Positions 1-8,367 of a stretch of 64,000 nt of DNA are shown in pieces. The stretch's first letter is position 1. Every line of letters begins with the position of its first letter. A program made the position numbers and the translations under genes. Origin of the DNA: Arthrobacter sp. SW1 (GTDB lineage Bacteria; Actinomycetota; Actinomycetes; Actinomycetales; Micrococcaceae); NCBI RefSeq assembly GCF_001766675.1, contig NZ_MJLT01000001.1, forward strand, positions 124,001 to 188,000. Direction: 5' to 3'. The notes beneath the pieces are model-generated. The model made no database searches, was not told where the DNA came from, and saw only the letters and a list, made by a program, of their open reading frames with translations.

Positions 1-1
1 C

Positions 2-40
2 AATGCAGGAACCACCGGCGGCGCCGGCGGCGACAGCTAA
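2..40 (+). CDS. 3' end of an upstream gene (partial, possibly aceE)
   Basis: Only the last 12 codons and a TAA stop are visible. The tail is Gly/Ala/Thr-rich and ends Gly-Gly-Asp-Ser. A strong hairpin follows directly, so this looks like a true gene end rather than a chance frame. In many actinobacteria aceE (pyruvate dehydrogenase E1) precedes the regulator-fabD-fabH-acpP-fabF block, so aceE is a reasonable guess from position. Twelve residues cannot prove it. Confidence 0.35.
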   Translation, partial: NAGTTGGAGGDS

Positions 41-66
41 GCCACTAAGTCACGCAGCACCCAGGC

Positions 67-93
67 GGCGGCCCCCGGAAGGAGGGGGCCGCC
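67..93 (+). terminator. Hairpin terminator of the upstream gene
   Basis: A perfect 10-bp GC stem (67-76 with 84-93) around a 7-base loop lies 27 bases after the TAA at 38-40. A short gtcgggcgttt run follows. It separates the upstream gene from the fatty-acid regulator. Confidence 0.6.
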
Positions 94-171
94 GTCGGGC
101 GTTTAAGCGCCGTTTGGCGCGGACGGCACCCACGCGGCCCCCTGTAGCGGGCGGCACAGGCTTGTAGCCTT

Positions 172-192
172 CGCACAAATGGAGCTTGTGCG
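172..192. promoter_or_regulatory. Inverted repeat upstream of fasR-like gene (candidate operator)
   Basis: CGCACAA (172-178) and TTGTGCG (186-192) form perfect 7-bp arms around a 7-base spacer. The repeat ends 22 bases before the preferred ATG of the regulator at 215. Such dyads are typical of dimeric regulators, and autoregulation by the regulator it precedes is one reading. No binding data are available. Confidence 0.4.
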
Positions 193-214
193 GCGTGCAT
201 CGTATGCTCAAAGA

Positions 215-1459
215 ATGGCAGAGCCCGTCCACACCACCACGAAGCGCAAAGGATCATCGCGCGCGGTGTCCCCCGAGAAAGCCGAAACCCTCAAGCGCTT
301 GCGGGCAAATGTCGGCCAGCTGTCCACCACCACCATGCGGCAACTGGAAAAATCCCTCCCCTGGTACACCCGTTTGAGCGCCGATGAACGCTCTGCCCTG
401 GGCCTGGTGGCGCAGAACGGCATCGCCGCATTCGTTACTTGGTACGAGCGGCCCAGTTCCCCGTCCTGGATCCTCACCGATGTCTTCGGAAACGCCCCCA
501 CCGAGCTCACCCGCTCCATCAGCCTGCAGAAGGCCCTGCAGTTGATCCGTATCGTGGTGGAGGTCGTGGAAAACCAGGTGCCCGTCATCGCACCCGAACC
601 GGACCAGCCCTCCCTCCGCGAGGCAGTGCTCCGTTACTCGCGCGAGGTCGCCTTCGCCGCGGCGGACGTCTACGCCCGCGCCGCCGAATCCCGCGGGTCC
701 TGGGACACGCGGCTCGAGGCCCTGATTGTCGACGCCATCCTGCGCGGCGAAAACACGGACGCCCTTCGCTCCCGCATCGCCGCGCTCGGCTGGAAGGCCC
801 AGGAGCGCTTCACCGTGATGGTGGGCAACTCCCCCTCCGAACCGAGCGCCAGCTATGTCAGCGAACTGCGCCGCACGGCCGGCCGCTTTGCCGAGGACGC
901 ACTGGTGGGCATCCAAGGCGACCGGCTGATCCTGATCCTCGGCGGCGTGCAGGACCGGGACTCCGCCTGCGCCAAGCTCAGCGAGCTTTTCGCCCCCGGC
1001 CCCGTGGTCTACGGGCCGGAAGCCGGTTCCCTGCTCGAGGCGAGCAGCTCGGCCCAGGCGGCTTTCGCGGGCCTCACGGCGGCGAAGGCCTGGCCCTCGG
1101 CGCCGCGCCCGGTGTCAGCTGACGATCTCCTTCCGGAGCGGGTGGTATCGGGCGACGACGCCGCGCGCCGCTCCCTCGTCAAGAGCATCTACCGGCCCCT
1201 GATCGCCGCGTCCAACGGACTGGTCGAAACGCTGGGAACCTACCTCGAGCTGGGCCATTCCCTTGAAGCGACGGCGCGGGAACTGTTCGTCCATGCCAAC
1301 ACGGTGCGGTACCGGCTCAAGCGCGTCTGCGATGTGACCGGCTGGGATCCGCTCCTCCCCCGGGAGGCATTCGTGCTCCAGACCGCGCTGGTGGTGGGCC
1401 GTCTGTCGGCCCCGCCGAAGGCGTCGCAGGAGCGTCATGGTTCCCGGAACGGCAACTGA
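215..1459 (+). CDS. fasR: PucR-type helix-turn-helix regulator of fatty acid synthesis (FasR-like)
   Basis: A 414-residue regulator directly upstream of fabD-fabH-acpP-fabF. In Streptomyces the regulator at this position (FasR) activates the fab operon, and I infer the same role here. The last ~75 residues form the PucR-type C-terminal helix-turn-helix (HSLEATARELFVHANTVRYR lies in it), while the N-terminal ~330 residues form a sensor part of unknown ligand. I prefer the ATG at 215 (MAEPVHTT). An ATG at 179 is in frame but falls inside the inverted repeat at 172-192. A dyad-rich gap of 88 bases separates it from fabD, which suggests a separate fab promoter under its control. Confidence 0.8.
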   Translation: MAEPVHTTTKRKGSSRAVSPEKAETLKRLRANVGQLSTTTMRQLEKSLPWYTRLSADERSALGLVAQNGIAAFVTWYERPSSPSWILTDVFGNAPTELTRSISLQKALQLIRIVVEVVENQVPVIAPEPDQPSLREAVLRYSREVAFAAADVYARAAESRGSWDTRLEALIVDAILRGENTDALRSRIAALGWKAQERFTVMVGNSPSEPSASYVSELRRTAGRFAEDALVGIQGDRLILILGGVQDRDSACAKLSELFAPGPVVYGPEAGSLLEASSSAQAAFAGLTAAKAWPSAPRPVSADDLLPERVVSGDDAARRSLVKSIYRPLIAASNGLVETLGTYLELGHSLEATARELFVHANTVRYRLKRVCDVTGWDPLLPREAFVLQTALVVGRLSAPPKASQERHGSRNGN

Positions 1460-1463
1460 ACCG

Positions 1464-1513
1464 TTGTAGACTTCCTACAAACCGTCCCAGTGAGCTTGGT
1501 GTACGAAAACACC
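1464..1513. promoter_or_regulatory. Two inverted repeats in the fasR-fabD gap (candidate fab operators)
   Basis: TTGTAG (1464-1469) and CTACAA (1475-1480) are perfect arms around 5 bases. GGTGT (1498-1502) and ACACC (1509-1513) are perfect arms around 6 bases. Both fall in the 88-base gap before the fabD start at 1548, where the fab operon promoter must lie. Binding by the upstream regulator is inferred from position. Confidence 0.4.
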
Positions 1514-1547
1514 GTTGGATCACGCGGCAATTTGGAAAGCTGGTTAC

Positions 1548-2477
1548 GTGCTTGCAATCGTCTGCCCTGGACAGGGCTCGCAAACCCCTGGATTCCTGGC
1601 CCCGTGGCTGGAGCTGCCCGCCGTCGAGGGCCATCTTGCCGCGCTGAGCGAGATTGCCGGAATCGACCTCAAGGCCCACGGCACCACCTCCGACGAGGAG
1701 ACCATCAAGGACACTGCCGTGGCGCAGCCCCTGATCGTCGCCGCCGGCCTGGTCGCCGCGAAGTCCCTGTTCGACGTCGAACTCAGCACCTTGCCGGTGG
1801 TCCTGGCCGGCCACTCGGTCGGTGAAATCACGGCCTCCGCCCTGGCAGGTGTCCTCAGCGAAGAGGACGCCATGACCTTCGTGCGCGAACGTGCCAACAA
1901 CATGGCTGCCGCTGCCGCCGTCACCCCCACCGGCATGAGCGCCGTCGTGGGCGGCGATCCTGCTGAAGTGCTGGCCGCCATTGAGGCCTCCGGTGCCGCA
2001 CCCGCCAACGTGAACGGCGCAGGCCAGACCGTGGCAGCCGGCACCTTCGAACAGCTCCAGGCCCTCGCCGACAACCCGCCGGCCAAGGCGCGGGTCATCC
2101 CGCTCAAGGTGGCCGGCGCGTTCCACACGGCGCACATGGCGCCCGCGGTCAGCGCGCTTGAGGCGCTGCGCCCCTCCCTGAAGCCGCAGGCTCCGTCCGT
2201 TCCGTTGCTGTCCAACTACGACGGCGGCGAAGTCACCGACGGCGATGCCGCCGTCGCGAGCCTGATCGCCCAGGTATCCCGCCCGGTCCGCTGGGACCTC
2301 TGCATGGAGAACCTGGTGCAGCGCGGCGTCACCGGCCTGATCGAACTGGCACCTGCCGGTACCCTGGCAGGCCTCGCCAAGCGCGGCATGCCCGGCGTGA
2401 AGACCGTTGCCGTCAAGACCCCGGAGGACCTCTCCGCAGCACTGGCACTCTTCGCCGAGCTCGAGGCCAACGCATGA
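1548..2477 (+). CDS. fabD: Malonyl-CoA:ACP transacylase
   Basis: Transfers malonyl from CoA to acyl carrier protein, supplying extender units to type II fatty acid synthesis in the cytosol. GQGSQ lies at residues 8-12. The nucleophile is Ser90 in GHSVGE and the partner His is 193 in GAFHTAHM. At 309 residues it has the usual family length. The GTG at 1548 is chosen because GGAAAG sits 8 bases upstream and the protein then opens VLAIVCPGQGSQ, the normal family start. An in-frame TTG at 1515 has less support. It overlaps fabH by four bases (ATGA), so the two are translationally coupled. Confidence 0.95.
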   Translation: MLAIVCPGQGSQTPGFLAPWLELPAVEGHLAALSEIAGIDLKAHGTTSDEETIKDTAVAQPLIVAAGLVAAKSLFDVELSTLPVVLAGHSVGEITASALAGVLSEEDAMTFVRERANNMAAAAAVTPTGMSAVVGGDPAEVLAAIEASGAAPANVNGAGQTVAAGTFEQLQALADNPPAKARVIPLKVAGAFHTAHMAPAVSALEALRPSLKPQAPSVPLLSNYDGGEVTDGDAAVASLIAQVSRPVRWDLCMENLVQRGVTGLIELAPAGTLAGLAKRGMPGVKTVAVKTPEDLSAALALFAELEANA

Positions 2478-3535
2478 GCACCCCGGCACTGAAGCAGGCC
2501 CCGGTCAACGAGTTCTCCCGGATCCTCGGCATCGGCGCATACCGCCCCGAGGTCATCGTCACCAATGACGATGTCTGCCAGTGGATCGATTCTTCCGACG
2601 AGTGGATCCGCCAGCGCACGGGCATCGTCACCCGGCACCGGGCACCAGCCGACGTCAGCGTCATCGACATGGCCGAAGGCGCTGCCCGCCAGGCCCTCGA
2701 ACAGGCCGGCATCGACGCTTCGCAGCTGGGCGCCGTCATTGTTTCCACCGTCACCCACCCGTATGCCACGCCGTCGGCTGCCGCGGCGCTCACGGACCGG
2801 CTCGGCGCGACGCCGGCCGCGGCCTTCGACATCTCCGCCGCCTGCGCCGGTTACTGCTATGGCGTGGCCCAGGGCGATGCGCTGGTCCGTTCCGGTGCGG
2901 CTCAGTACGTGCTGGTGGTCGGTGCCGAGAAGCTCTCCGATGTCATCGACAACCACGAGCGCACCATTTCCTTCCTGCTGGGCGACGGTGCCGGCGCCGT
3001 CGTCGTCGGGCCTTCCGAGACCCCGGGCATCGGCCAGTCCGTGTGGGGTTCCGACGGCAGCAAGTGGAACGCGATCGGCATGACACACTCCCTGGACGAG
3101 GTCCGCAAGCTGGGCGAGTCCGCCCGGCACTCCGATGAGACGGACGACCTCGCGCTGATCTCGGCCACACAGGACATCTGGCCCACCCTGCGCCAGGACG
3201 GCCAGACCGTCTTCCGCTGGGCCGTCTGGGAGATGGCCAAGGTTGCGCAGCAGGCGTTGGACGCAGCCGGCATTGAAGCCTCGGACCTCGCGGCATTCGT
3301 CCCGCACCAGGCGAACATGCGGATCATCGACGAGATGGTCAAGAAGCTCAAGCTCCCCGAGAGCGTGGTTGTCGCCCGCGACATCGCCGACTCGGGCAAC
3401 ACCTCCGCAGCGTCGATTCCGCTGGCGACCCACCGCCTCCTGCAGGAAAACCCGCAGCTCAGCGGTGGGCTCTCCCTGCAGATCGGGTTCGGTGCCGGCC
3501 TCGTCTTCGGCGCCCAGGTGGTGGTCCTGCCGTAA
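2474..3535 (+). CDS. fabH: Beta-ketoacyl-ACP synthase III
   Basis: Starts fatty acid synthesis by condensing an acyl-CoA primer with malonyl-ACP. In actinobacteria the primers are often branched-chain acyl-CoAs. The Cys-His-Asn triad is visible: Cys124 in the AACAGY context, His278 in VPHQAN and Asn309 in DSGNT. Length 353 is slightly above the typical ~320-340, with a short extra N-terminus (STPALKQAP) before the conserved core. The ATG overlaps the fabD stop (ATGA). A 106-base gap to acpP follows. Confidence 0.95.
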   Translation: MSTPALKQAPVNEFSRILGIGAYRPEVIVTNDDVCQWIDSSDEWIRQRTGIVTRHRAPADVSVIDMAEGAARQALEQAGIDASQLGAVIVSTVTHPYATPSAAAALTDRLGATPAAAFDISAACAGYCYGVAQGDALVRSGAAQYVLVVGAEKLSDVIDNHERTISFLLGDGAGAVVVGPSETPGIGQSVWGSDGSKWNAIGMTHSLDEVRKLGESARHSDETDDLALISATQDIWPTLRQDGQTVFRWAVWEMAKVAQQALDAAGIEASDLAAFVPHQANMRIIDEMVKKLKLPESVVVARDIADSGNTSAASIPLATHRLLQENPQLSGGLSLQIGFGAGLVFGAQVVVLP

Positions 3536-3641
3536 CCTATTCTGCGGCAGGCATGCTACGCACATGACCTTGACAACCAAGCCGTATCCGCGGTTTGCCC
3601 CGTTTCCGGCATAGCCGGCACAACAAGAAAAGGAGCCAACA

Positions 3642-3887
3642 ATGGCTAGCAACGAAGAAATCCTGGCCGGCCTGGCTGAAATCGTCAACGAAGAGACCGG
3701 CCTGGCTGCTGACGCCGTCGAGCTGGACAAGTCCTTCACCGAGGACCTGGACATCGACTCCATCTCCATGATGACCATCGTCGTCAACGCCGAAGAGAAG
3801 TTCGGCGTCCGCATCCCCGACGAAGAGGTCAAGAACCTGAAGACCGTCGGCGACGCCGTCAACTTCATCGCAAACGCCCAGGCCTAG
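3642..3887 (+). CDS. acpP: Acyl carrier protein
   Basis: Carries growing acyl chains on a 4'-phosphopantetheine arm. The attachment serine is Ser40 in DLDIDSISM. The protein is 81 residues and strongly acidic, as expected. A good ribosome-binding site (AAAAGGAG) precedes the ATG. A 13-bp hairpin directly after the stop (3899-3941) separates it from fabF. This may stabilise or partly terminate the message and let ACP be made in excess over the synthases. Confidence 0.97.
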   Translation: MASNEEILAGLAEIVNEETGLAADAVELDKSFTEDLDIDSISMMTIVVNAEEKFGVRIPDEEVKNLKTVGDAVNFIANAQA

Positions 3888-3898
3888 TCCTGGCTCCA

Positions 3899-3941
3899 GC
3901 TGTGCCGGGCCTGGGTGTCTGCAATCCCGGCCCGGCACAGC
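3899..3941 (+). terminator. Hairpin between acpP and fabF (attenuator or processing element)
   Basis: A perfect 13-bp stem, GCTGTGCCGGGCC (3899-3911) with its complement (3929-3941), closes a 17-base loop 12 bases after the acpP stop. There is no clean U tract after it, so partial termination or 3'-end stabilisation is more likely than full termination. Confidence 0.5.
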
Positions 3942-4021
3942 CGCATTACCGCCTAAGTTTTCCCGCCTGCCCTGCGAGGAACCGCAGTCCCGCAGGCTGA
4001 TATCCGACAGAGAGTGATCGC

Positions 4022-5257
4022 ATGGCACGCAAAGTAGTCATTACCGGTCTGGGGGCCACCACTCCCATCGGTGGCGACGTTCCCACGATGTGGAAGAACG
4101 CGCTTAAAGGGGTCTCCGGGGCCCGCACGCTCGAGGACGAGTGGGTGGCCAAGTACGACCTCCCCGTCCACTTTGCTGCCCGGTGCTCCACACCGGCTTC
4201 CGATGTGCTCACCCGCGTCGAGGCCAAGCGCATGGACCCCTCCACCCAGTTCGGCGTCATCGCCGCCCGTGAGGCCTGGGCCGATGCCGGCATCACCGAT
4301 ATCGACCACGACCGCCTCGCCGTTGCCTTCGCCACCGGCATCGGCGGCGTGTGGACCCTGCTCGACGCCTGGGACACCCTGAAGGAAAAGGGCCCCCGCC
4401 GCGTCCTGCCCATGACCGTCCCGATGCTCATGCCGAACGGCGTTGCAGCAGCCGTCAGCCTGGACCTCGGCGCCCGCGCCGGCGCCCACACCCCGGTGTC
4501 CGCGTGCGCGTCCGGCACAGAGGCAATGCACCTCGGCCTGGACCTCATCCGTTCCGGCAAGGCGGACGTCGTCATGTGTGGTGGTGCTGAGGCAGCAATC
4601 CACCCGATGCCCCTCGCTGCGTTCTCCTCGATGCAGGCGCTGTCCCGCCGCAATGACGATCCCGAGCACGCCTCGCGCCCCTACGACCTGGACCGTGACG
4701 GCTTCGTCATGGGCGAAGGTGCAGGCGCACTGGTGCTTGAGGCCGAGGAACACGCCCTCGCCCGTGGCGCGCGCATCTACGGCGAACTGGCCGGCACCTC
4801 GGTCACGGCCGACGCCTACCACATCACGGCTCCGGATCCCGAGGGCCTCGGCGCCACCCGCGCGCTGAAGGCCGCCATGTTCGACGGCCGCATCCAGGCC
4901 GCAGACGTGGTGCACGTGAACGCCCATGCCACGTCCACCCCGGTGGGCGACAAGCCCGAATACACGGCGCTCCGTGCCGCCCTCGGTGCGCAGGTGGACA
5001 ATGTGGCCGTGTCCGCAACGAAGTCCCAGATGGGCCACCTCCTGGGTGCCTCCGGCGCGGTCGAAGCAGTGCTGACGGTCCTTGCCGTGTACGAACGCCA
5101 GGCGCCGCTGACCATCAACCTCGAGAACCAGGATCCGGAGATCCCGCTCGACGTCGTCACCTCCGCGCGCAGCCTGCCCGCCGGTGACATCGTGGCGCTC
5201 AGCAACTCCTTCGGCTTCGGCGGCCACAACGCCGTCATCGCCATCCGCAGCGTCTGA
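4022..5257 (+). CDS. fabF: Beta-ketoacyl-ACP synthase II
   Basis: Elongating condensing enzyme of type II fatty acid synthesis. It joins acyl-ACP with malonyl-ACP. The catalytic set is visible: Cys162 in VSACASGTEAM, His302 in NAHATSTP, Lys334 and His339 in KSQMGHLLGASG. At 411 residues it has the family length. GAGAG lies a few bases before the ATG. It is the last gene of the fab block and is followed by a long two-way terminator shared with the convergent DUF3145 gene. Confidence 0.95.
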   Translation: MARKVVITGLGATTPIGGDVPTMWKNALKGVSGARTLEDEWVAKYDLPVHFAARCSTPASDVLTRVEAKRMDPSTQFGVIAAREAWADAGITDIDHDRLAVAFATGIGGVWTLLDAWDTLKEKGPRRVLPMTVPMLMPNGVAAAVSLDLGARAGAHTPVSACASGTEAMHLGLDLIRSGKADVVMCGGAEAAIHPMPLAAFSSMQALSRRNDDPEHASRPYDLDRDGFVMGEGAGALVLEAEEHALARGARIYGELAGTSVTADAYHITAPDPEGLGATRALKAAMFDGRIQAADVVHVNAHATSTPVGDKPEYTALRAALGAQVDNVAVSATKSQMGHLLGASGAVEAVLTVLAVYERQAPLTINLENQDPEIPLDVVTSARSLPAGDIVALSNSFGFGGHNAVIAIRSV

Positions 5258-5294
5258 CCGTCCCGGACTCCGGCATAGCGCCGGGTCTCCGGAC

Positions 5295-5335
5295 AACGGA
5301 AGAGGGCCCCACCAATGGTGGGGCCCTCTTCCGTT
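5295..5335. terminator. Bidirectional terminator between fabF and DUF3145 gene
   Basis: A perfect 19-bp inverted repeat (5295-5313 with 5317-5335) surrounds the loop AAT. It begins AACGGAAGAGGGCCC and ends with the matching CTCTTCCGTT, and lies between two convergent genes. Confidence 0.85.
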
Positions 5336-5364
5336 GCTATGGAGTGTGTTTCCGTGCCTGCCGG

Positions 5365-5868
5365 TCAGCCGACCTGGTGGAGCCAGCGCACGGGTGCGCC
5401 TTCGGCTGCGTGGCGGAACGGTTCAAGTTCCTCGTCCCACGCTTCGCCGAGGGCGAGCGACAGCTCGTGGTACACCGCCGCGGGATCTCCCGCACCGGAT
5501 TCGTAGGCGTAACGGATGCGGTCCTCACTGACCATGATGTTGCCGTGGACATCGGTTACGGCGTGGAAGATCCCGAGTTCAGGGGTATGGGACCAGCGGC
5601 CGCCGTCGACTCCCTGGCTGGGTTCTTCAGTGACCTCGTAGCGAAGGTGGGCCCAGCCGCGAAGGGTGGACGCCAGCTGGGCACCGGTACCGGGAGCTCC
5701 GACCCACGACAATTCGGCCCGGAACATTCCGGGCGCGGCAGGCTGAGGGGTCCAATCGAGGTCGGTGCGCTTATCCACGACCGAGCCGACGGCCCACTCA
5801 ACGTGCGGGCACAGTGCCGTCGGGGCCGAGTGCACAAACAAGACACCACGGGTCATTGCAACAAACAT
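5365..5868 (-). CDS. DUF3145 family protein
   Basis: A 167-residue protein of a family found only in actinobacteria, with no known function. The typical opening MTRGVLFVHSAP starts four residues after the chosen ATG. I chose the ATG at 5868 (MFVAMTRG) because GGAGG lies five bases before it; the inner ATG at MTRG is also possible. No signal peptide or membrane span is seen. It lies downstream of xerC, a common pairing in actinobacteria, after a 269-base gap that carries a palindrome at 6024-6040. Confidence 0.85.
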   Translation of the reverse strand: MFVAMTRGVLFVHSAPTALCPHVEWAVGSVVDKRTDLDWTPQPAAPGMFRAELSWVGAPGTGAQLASTLRGWAHLRYEVTEEPSQGVDGGRWSHTPELGIFHAVTDVHGNIMVSEDRIRYAYESGAGDPAAVYHELSLALGEAWDEELEPFRHAAEGAPVRWLHQVG

Positions 5869-6023
5869 TCCATCCTCCATAGCTGTAGGTACGTCTTCCC
5901 CAACGACCTCTGCTGGATGGTTTGCCGTGCCGGCGACCGGGTATTTGCTGACTCCCGCCGGACTGTATCTGGCTATGAAACTGTAAGTGGCAATCGGAAC
6001 GACCGCCGCCCGGGTCTCCAAGC

Positions 6024-6040
6024 TTCAAGCAGTGCTTGAA
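6024..6040. promoter_or_regulatory. 17-base palindrome upstream of DUF3145 gene
   Basis: TTCAAGCA and TGCTTGAA are perfect arms around a single G. A 14-base direct repeat (TTCCGGGACATTGC at 6043-6056, TTCCCGGACATTGC at 6109-6122, one mismatch) lies beside it. Both sit between the xerC stop and the DUF3145 start. A regulator-binding site is more likely than a terminator because the loop would be too tight. Confidence 0.4.
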
Positions 6041-6137
6041 AGTTCCGGGACATTGCTTTCATTTTGCCGTACGGGCCGCGTTTGCGCCAGCGCGGCTTTC
6101 AGCGGTTCTTCCCGGACATTGCGGGGAGACCTACCGT

Positions 6138-7118
6138 TCAGGCCCGTGGATGGGCCTGGCGATAGCTTGCTCGGAGCCTGTCCACCGATACGTGGGTGTA
6201 GATCTGCGTGGTGGCCAGGCTGCTGTGGCCCAGGATTTCCTGGACCGCGCGTAGGTCGGCGCCGCCGTCGAGCAGGTGGGTTGCAGCGGAATGGCGCAGG
6301 GCGTGCGGCCCGGTGGCCGAGGTGTCCCCCAGCCCCTCCATCAACGCCTTCACCACGCTCCGGACCTGCCGCTGGTCAATTCGCTTTCCGCGGGCCCCCA
6401 GGAAGAGTGCCGGTCCGCTGTCGGCCGTAGCAAGACGCGGCCGCCCGCGCCGGAGCCAGTCGTCGACGGCGAGCGCCGCCGGAAGCCCGTACGGCACCGT
6501 CCTTTCCTTGTTGCCTTTGCCGAGGACACGCAGGGTGCGCCGGTCGGCGTCGAGATCGTCAATATCAAGTCCGGCGAGTTCGCCGACACGGATCCCGGTG
6601 GCATAAAGCAGTTCCACGAGGGCACGGTCCCGCAGCGGGAGCGGTGCGCCTTCCTCGGCTGCCTCTGCCAGTCCGTTGAAGATCCGGTCCAGCTGGTGAC
6701 GCTGGAGCACACCAGGAAGCGATTGTTCACGCTTGGGGGCCTGCAGCCGGACCGCGGGGTCGGCGGCTATCAGCTCCTCGCGCAAAGCCCAGGACGTGAA
6801 GCTGCGCACCGCAGCGGCGTGGCGTGCCAGGGTGGCGCGGGAGCGTCCCGATTCGCTCTGTGTGCCGAGCCAGCGCCGGAACGTCCCCAGTTCAAGCTGC
6901 GCGGGTGTTTCCACGCCATGACCGGCTGCGAAGGCGAAAAGGCTTTGCAGGTCTCCGAGGTAGGCACGGACAGTGTGGGCGGAGCGGGCCCGTTCGCCGT
7001 CGAGGTATCGGCGAAAGCCGTCCAGGGCCTCGGCAAGCGCCCGCGGCAGTTGCTCATTCTTTCCACTTTCCACCCTCCAACTCTGCCAGCATTCAGCTGT
7101 GCCGGGCGGCAGCGCCAC
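6138..7118 (-). CDS. xerC: Tyrosine recombinase XerC
   Basis: Site-specific recombinase that resolves chromosome dimers at dif together with XerD. The C-terminal catalytic half shows the Arg in [14 protein letters not shown], the HxxR box in [24 protein letters not shown] and the tyrosine nucleophile in that last motif. The N-terminal SAM-like core-binding domain begins near [12 protein letters not shown]. The start is uncertain: the GTG at 7118 has GGAAGG upstream and avoids overlap with dprA. A GTG at 7154 would overlap dprA by 28 bases, and a GTG at 7073 also fits the family length of ~300. It forms a - strand block with dprA, comM and yraN. Confidence 0.88.
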   Translation of the reverse strand: MALPPGTAECWQSWRVESGKNEQLPRALAEALDGFRRYLDGERARSAHTVRAYLGDLQSLFAFAAGHGVETPAQLELGTFRRWLGTQSESGRSRATLARHAAAVRSFTSWALREELIAADPAVRLQAPKREQSLPGVLQRHQLDRIFNGLAEAAEEGAPLPLRDRALVELLYATGIRVGELAGLDIDDLDADRRTLRVLGKGNKERTVPYGLPAALAVDDWLRRGRPRLATADSGPALFLGARGKRIDQRQVRSVVKALMEGLGDTSATGPHALRHSAATHLLDGGADLRAVQEILGHSSLATTQIYTHVSVDRLRASYRQAHPRA

Positions 7119-7126
7119 GTGGTGCG

Positions 7127-8356
7127 CTAGCCTTCCTTCCGGGTCCGTTTCCACCCGCCACGCTCGGAGACGGCCAGGCCCAGCAAACCCAGCCGTCCGA
7201 GCCCGGCGCGGACGGCGTCAGGCGCGAGCCCGGCCACCGCACAGAGTTTCTCGACGGAGGTCGTCGACCGCAACGGGAGGGCGTCCAGCAGGACAAGGTC
7301 TTCGAGCGTCAACCCGTCATGCTCCGCAGGCAGCGCCTGCCGCTCCCCTATCAGCTCTTCGCCACTGCCTCCGGCAAGTTCAGCGATCTCTCCGACGTCG
7401 GTGACACATACGGCTCCCCCTTCACGCAGGAGCCGATGGCACCCGGCAGAGTTGGCGCTATGGATCGATCCGGGCACCGCAGCCACGATCCGGCCGATGG
7501 ACTCCGCGTGGTGCGCCGTGTTCAACGCCCCCGAGCGCCAGCGGGCCTCCACCACCACGGTGACGGCCGACAGCGCGGCGATCAGGCGGTTCCTTTGGAG
7601 GAAGCGATAACGGGTGGGTGCCGAGCCCGGCGGGACTTCGGCTATGACCGCGCCTTGGTTGGCGACAGCCCGCAGGAGTTCTTCGTTGCCGGAAGGGTAG
7701 TAACGGTCCACTCCCCCCGCCATGACGGCGATGGTCGGCAGTTCACTGCTGCCCCCGGCCAGGGCGCCGCGGTGCGCGTGGGCATCGATTCCATAGGCGC
7801 CGCCGGATACCACCGTGTAGCCACGCTGGCCGAGTCCGTAGGCGAATTCCCCGGCGATCGCTCCACCGTAGCCTGTGCTGTCCCGGGAGCCCACCAAGGC
7901 TACGGTACGCCGCGCATGCGGAAACGCGATTTCGTGCCCGCGCCACCAGAGGCACAATGGCTCGTGGAGACCGAGATCGGAGAGCTGTTCCGGCCACAAG
8001 GGGTCTCCGGGAATGGTGAGCCGTCCGCCGAGGCGCTGCATGGTGGCCAGGTCCCGTTCCGGCGCAAGGTCGGGCACCCGGGGAATCCATCGCTTTAGTG
8101 ACGCGGCCAGGCCCGGCCAGGTCCCCACACCGGCCTCCTGCAAGAACACAGTCATTTCCTGCTCGAGCCCCGGTCCGGCTTTGAGTTCCCCTGTTCCGAT
8201 CCTGAGGGCATCCACCGCGCCGACAGCCTGGACCAGGGCAAGCCCCGCGGCATCCTGGGGTTCCATCAGCCGGGACAGCGCCGCCCGTGCGAGGCGTTCC
8301 GGCGCTGCGACCGGCCCTGGACCGGTGGTTGCGGCGGCAGGTGGGTTCTGTGTCAT
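7127..8356 (-). CDS. dprA: DNA-processing protein DprA
   Basis: Rossmann-fold protein that binds single-stranded DNA and loads RecA during transformation. It is widely kept in actinobacteria, often without proven competence. The DprA/Smf core is recognisable from [11 protein letters not shown] through [24 protein letters not shown] and the arginine-rich [16 protein letters not shown]-terminal winged-helix part follows. The ATG at 8356 is preferred because AAAGGA lies upstream. The ATG at 8371 overlaps the comM stop as ATGA and is the alternative. It is downstream of comM and upstream of xerC. Confidence 0.92.
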   Translation of the reverse strand: MTQNPPAAATTGPGPVAAPERLARAALSRLMEPQDAAGLALVQAVGAVDALRIGTGELKAGPGLEQEMTVFLQEAGVGTWPGLAASLKRWIPRVPDLAPERDLATMQRLGGRLTIPGDPLWPEQLSDLGLHEPLCLWWRGHEIAFPHARRTVALVGSRDSTGYGGAIAGEFAYGLGQRGYTVVSGGAYGIDAHAHRGALAGGSSELPTIAVMAGGVDRYYPSGNEELLRAVANQGAVIAEVPPGSAPTRYRFLQRNRLIAALSAVTVVVEARWRSGALNTAHHAESIGRIVAAVPGSIHSANSAGCHRLLREGGAVCVTDVGEIAELAGGSGEELIGERQALPAEHDGLTLEDLVLLDALPLRSTTSVEKLCAVAGLAPDAVRAGLGRLGLLGLAVSERGGWKRTRKEG

Positions 8357-8367
8357 GGAGAGTCCTT

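Noticed and set aside
2..40. Firm call of aceE for the first 12 codons.
   Set aside because: The residues are too few and of low complexity; the call rests on gene order only, so it is kept at low confidence.
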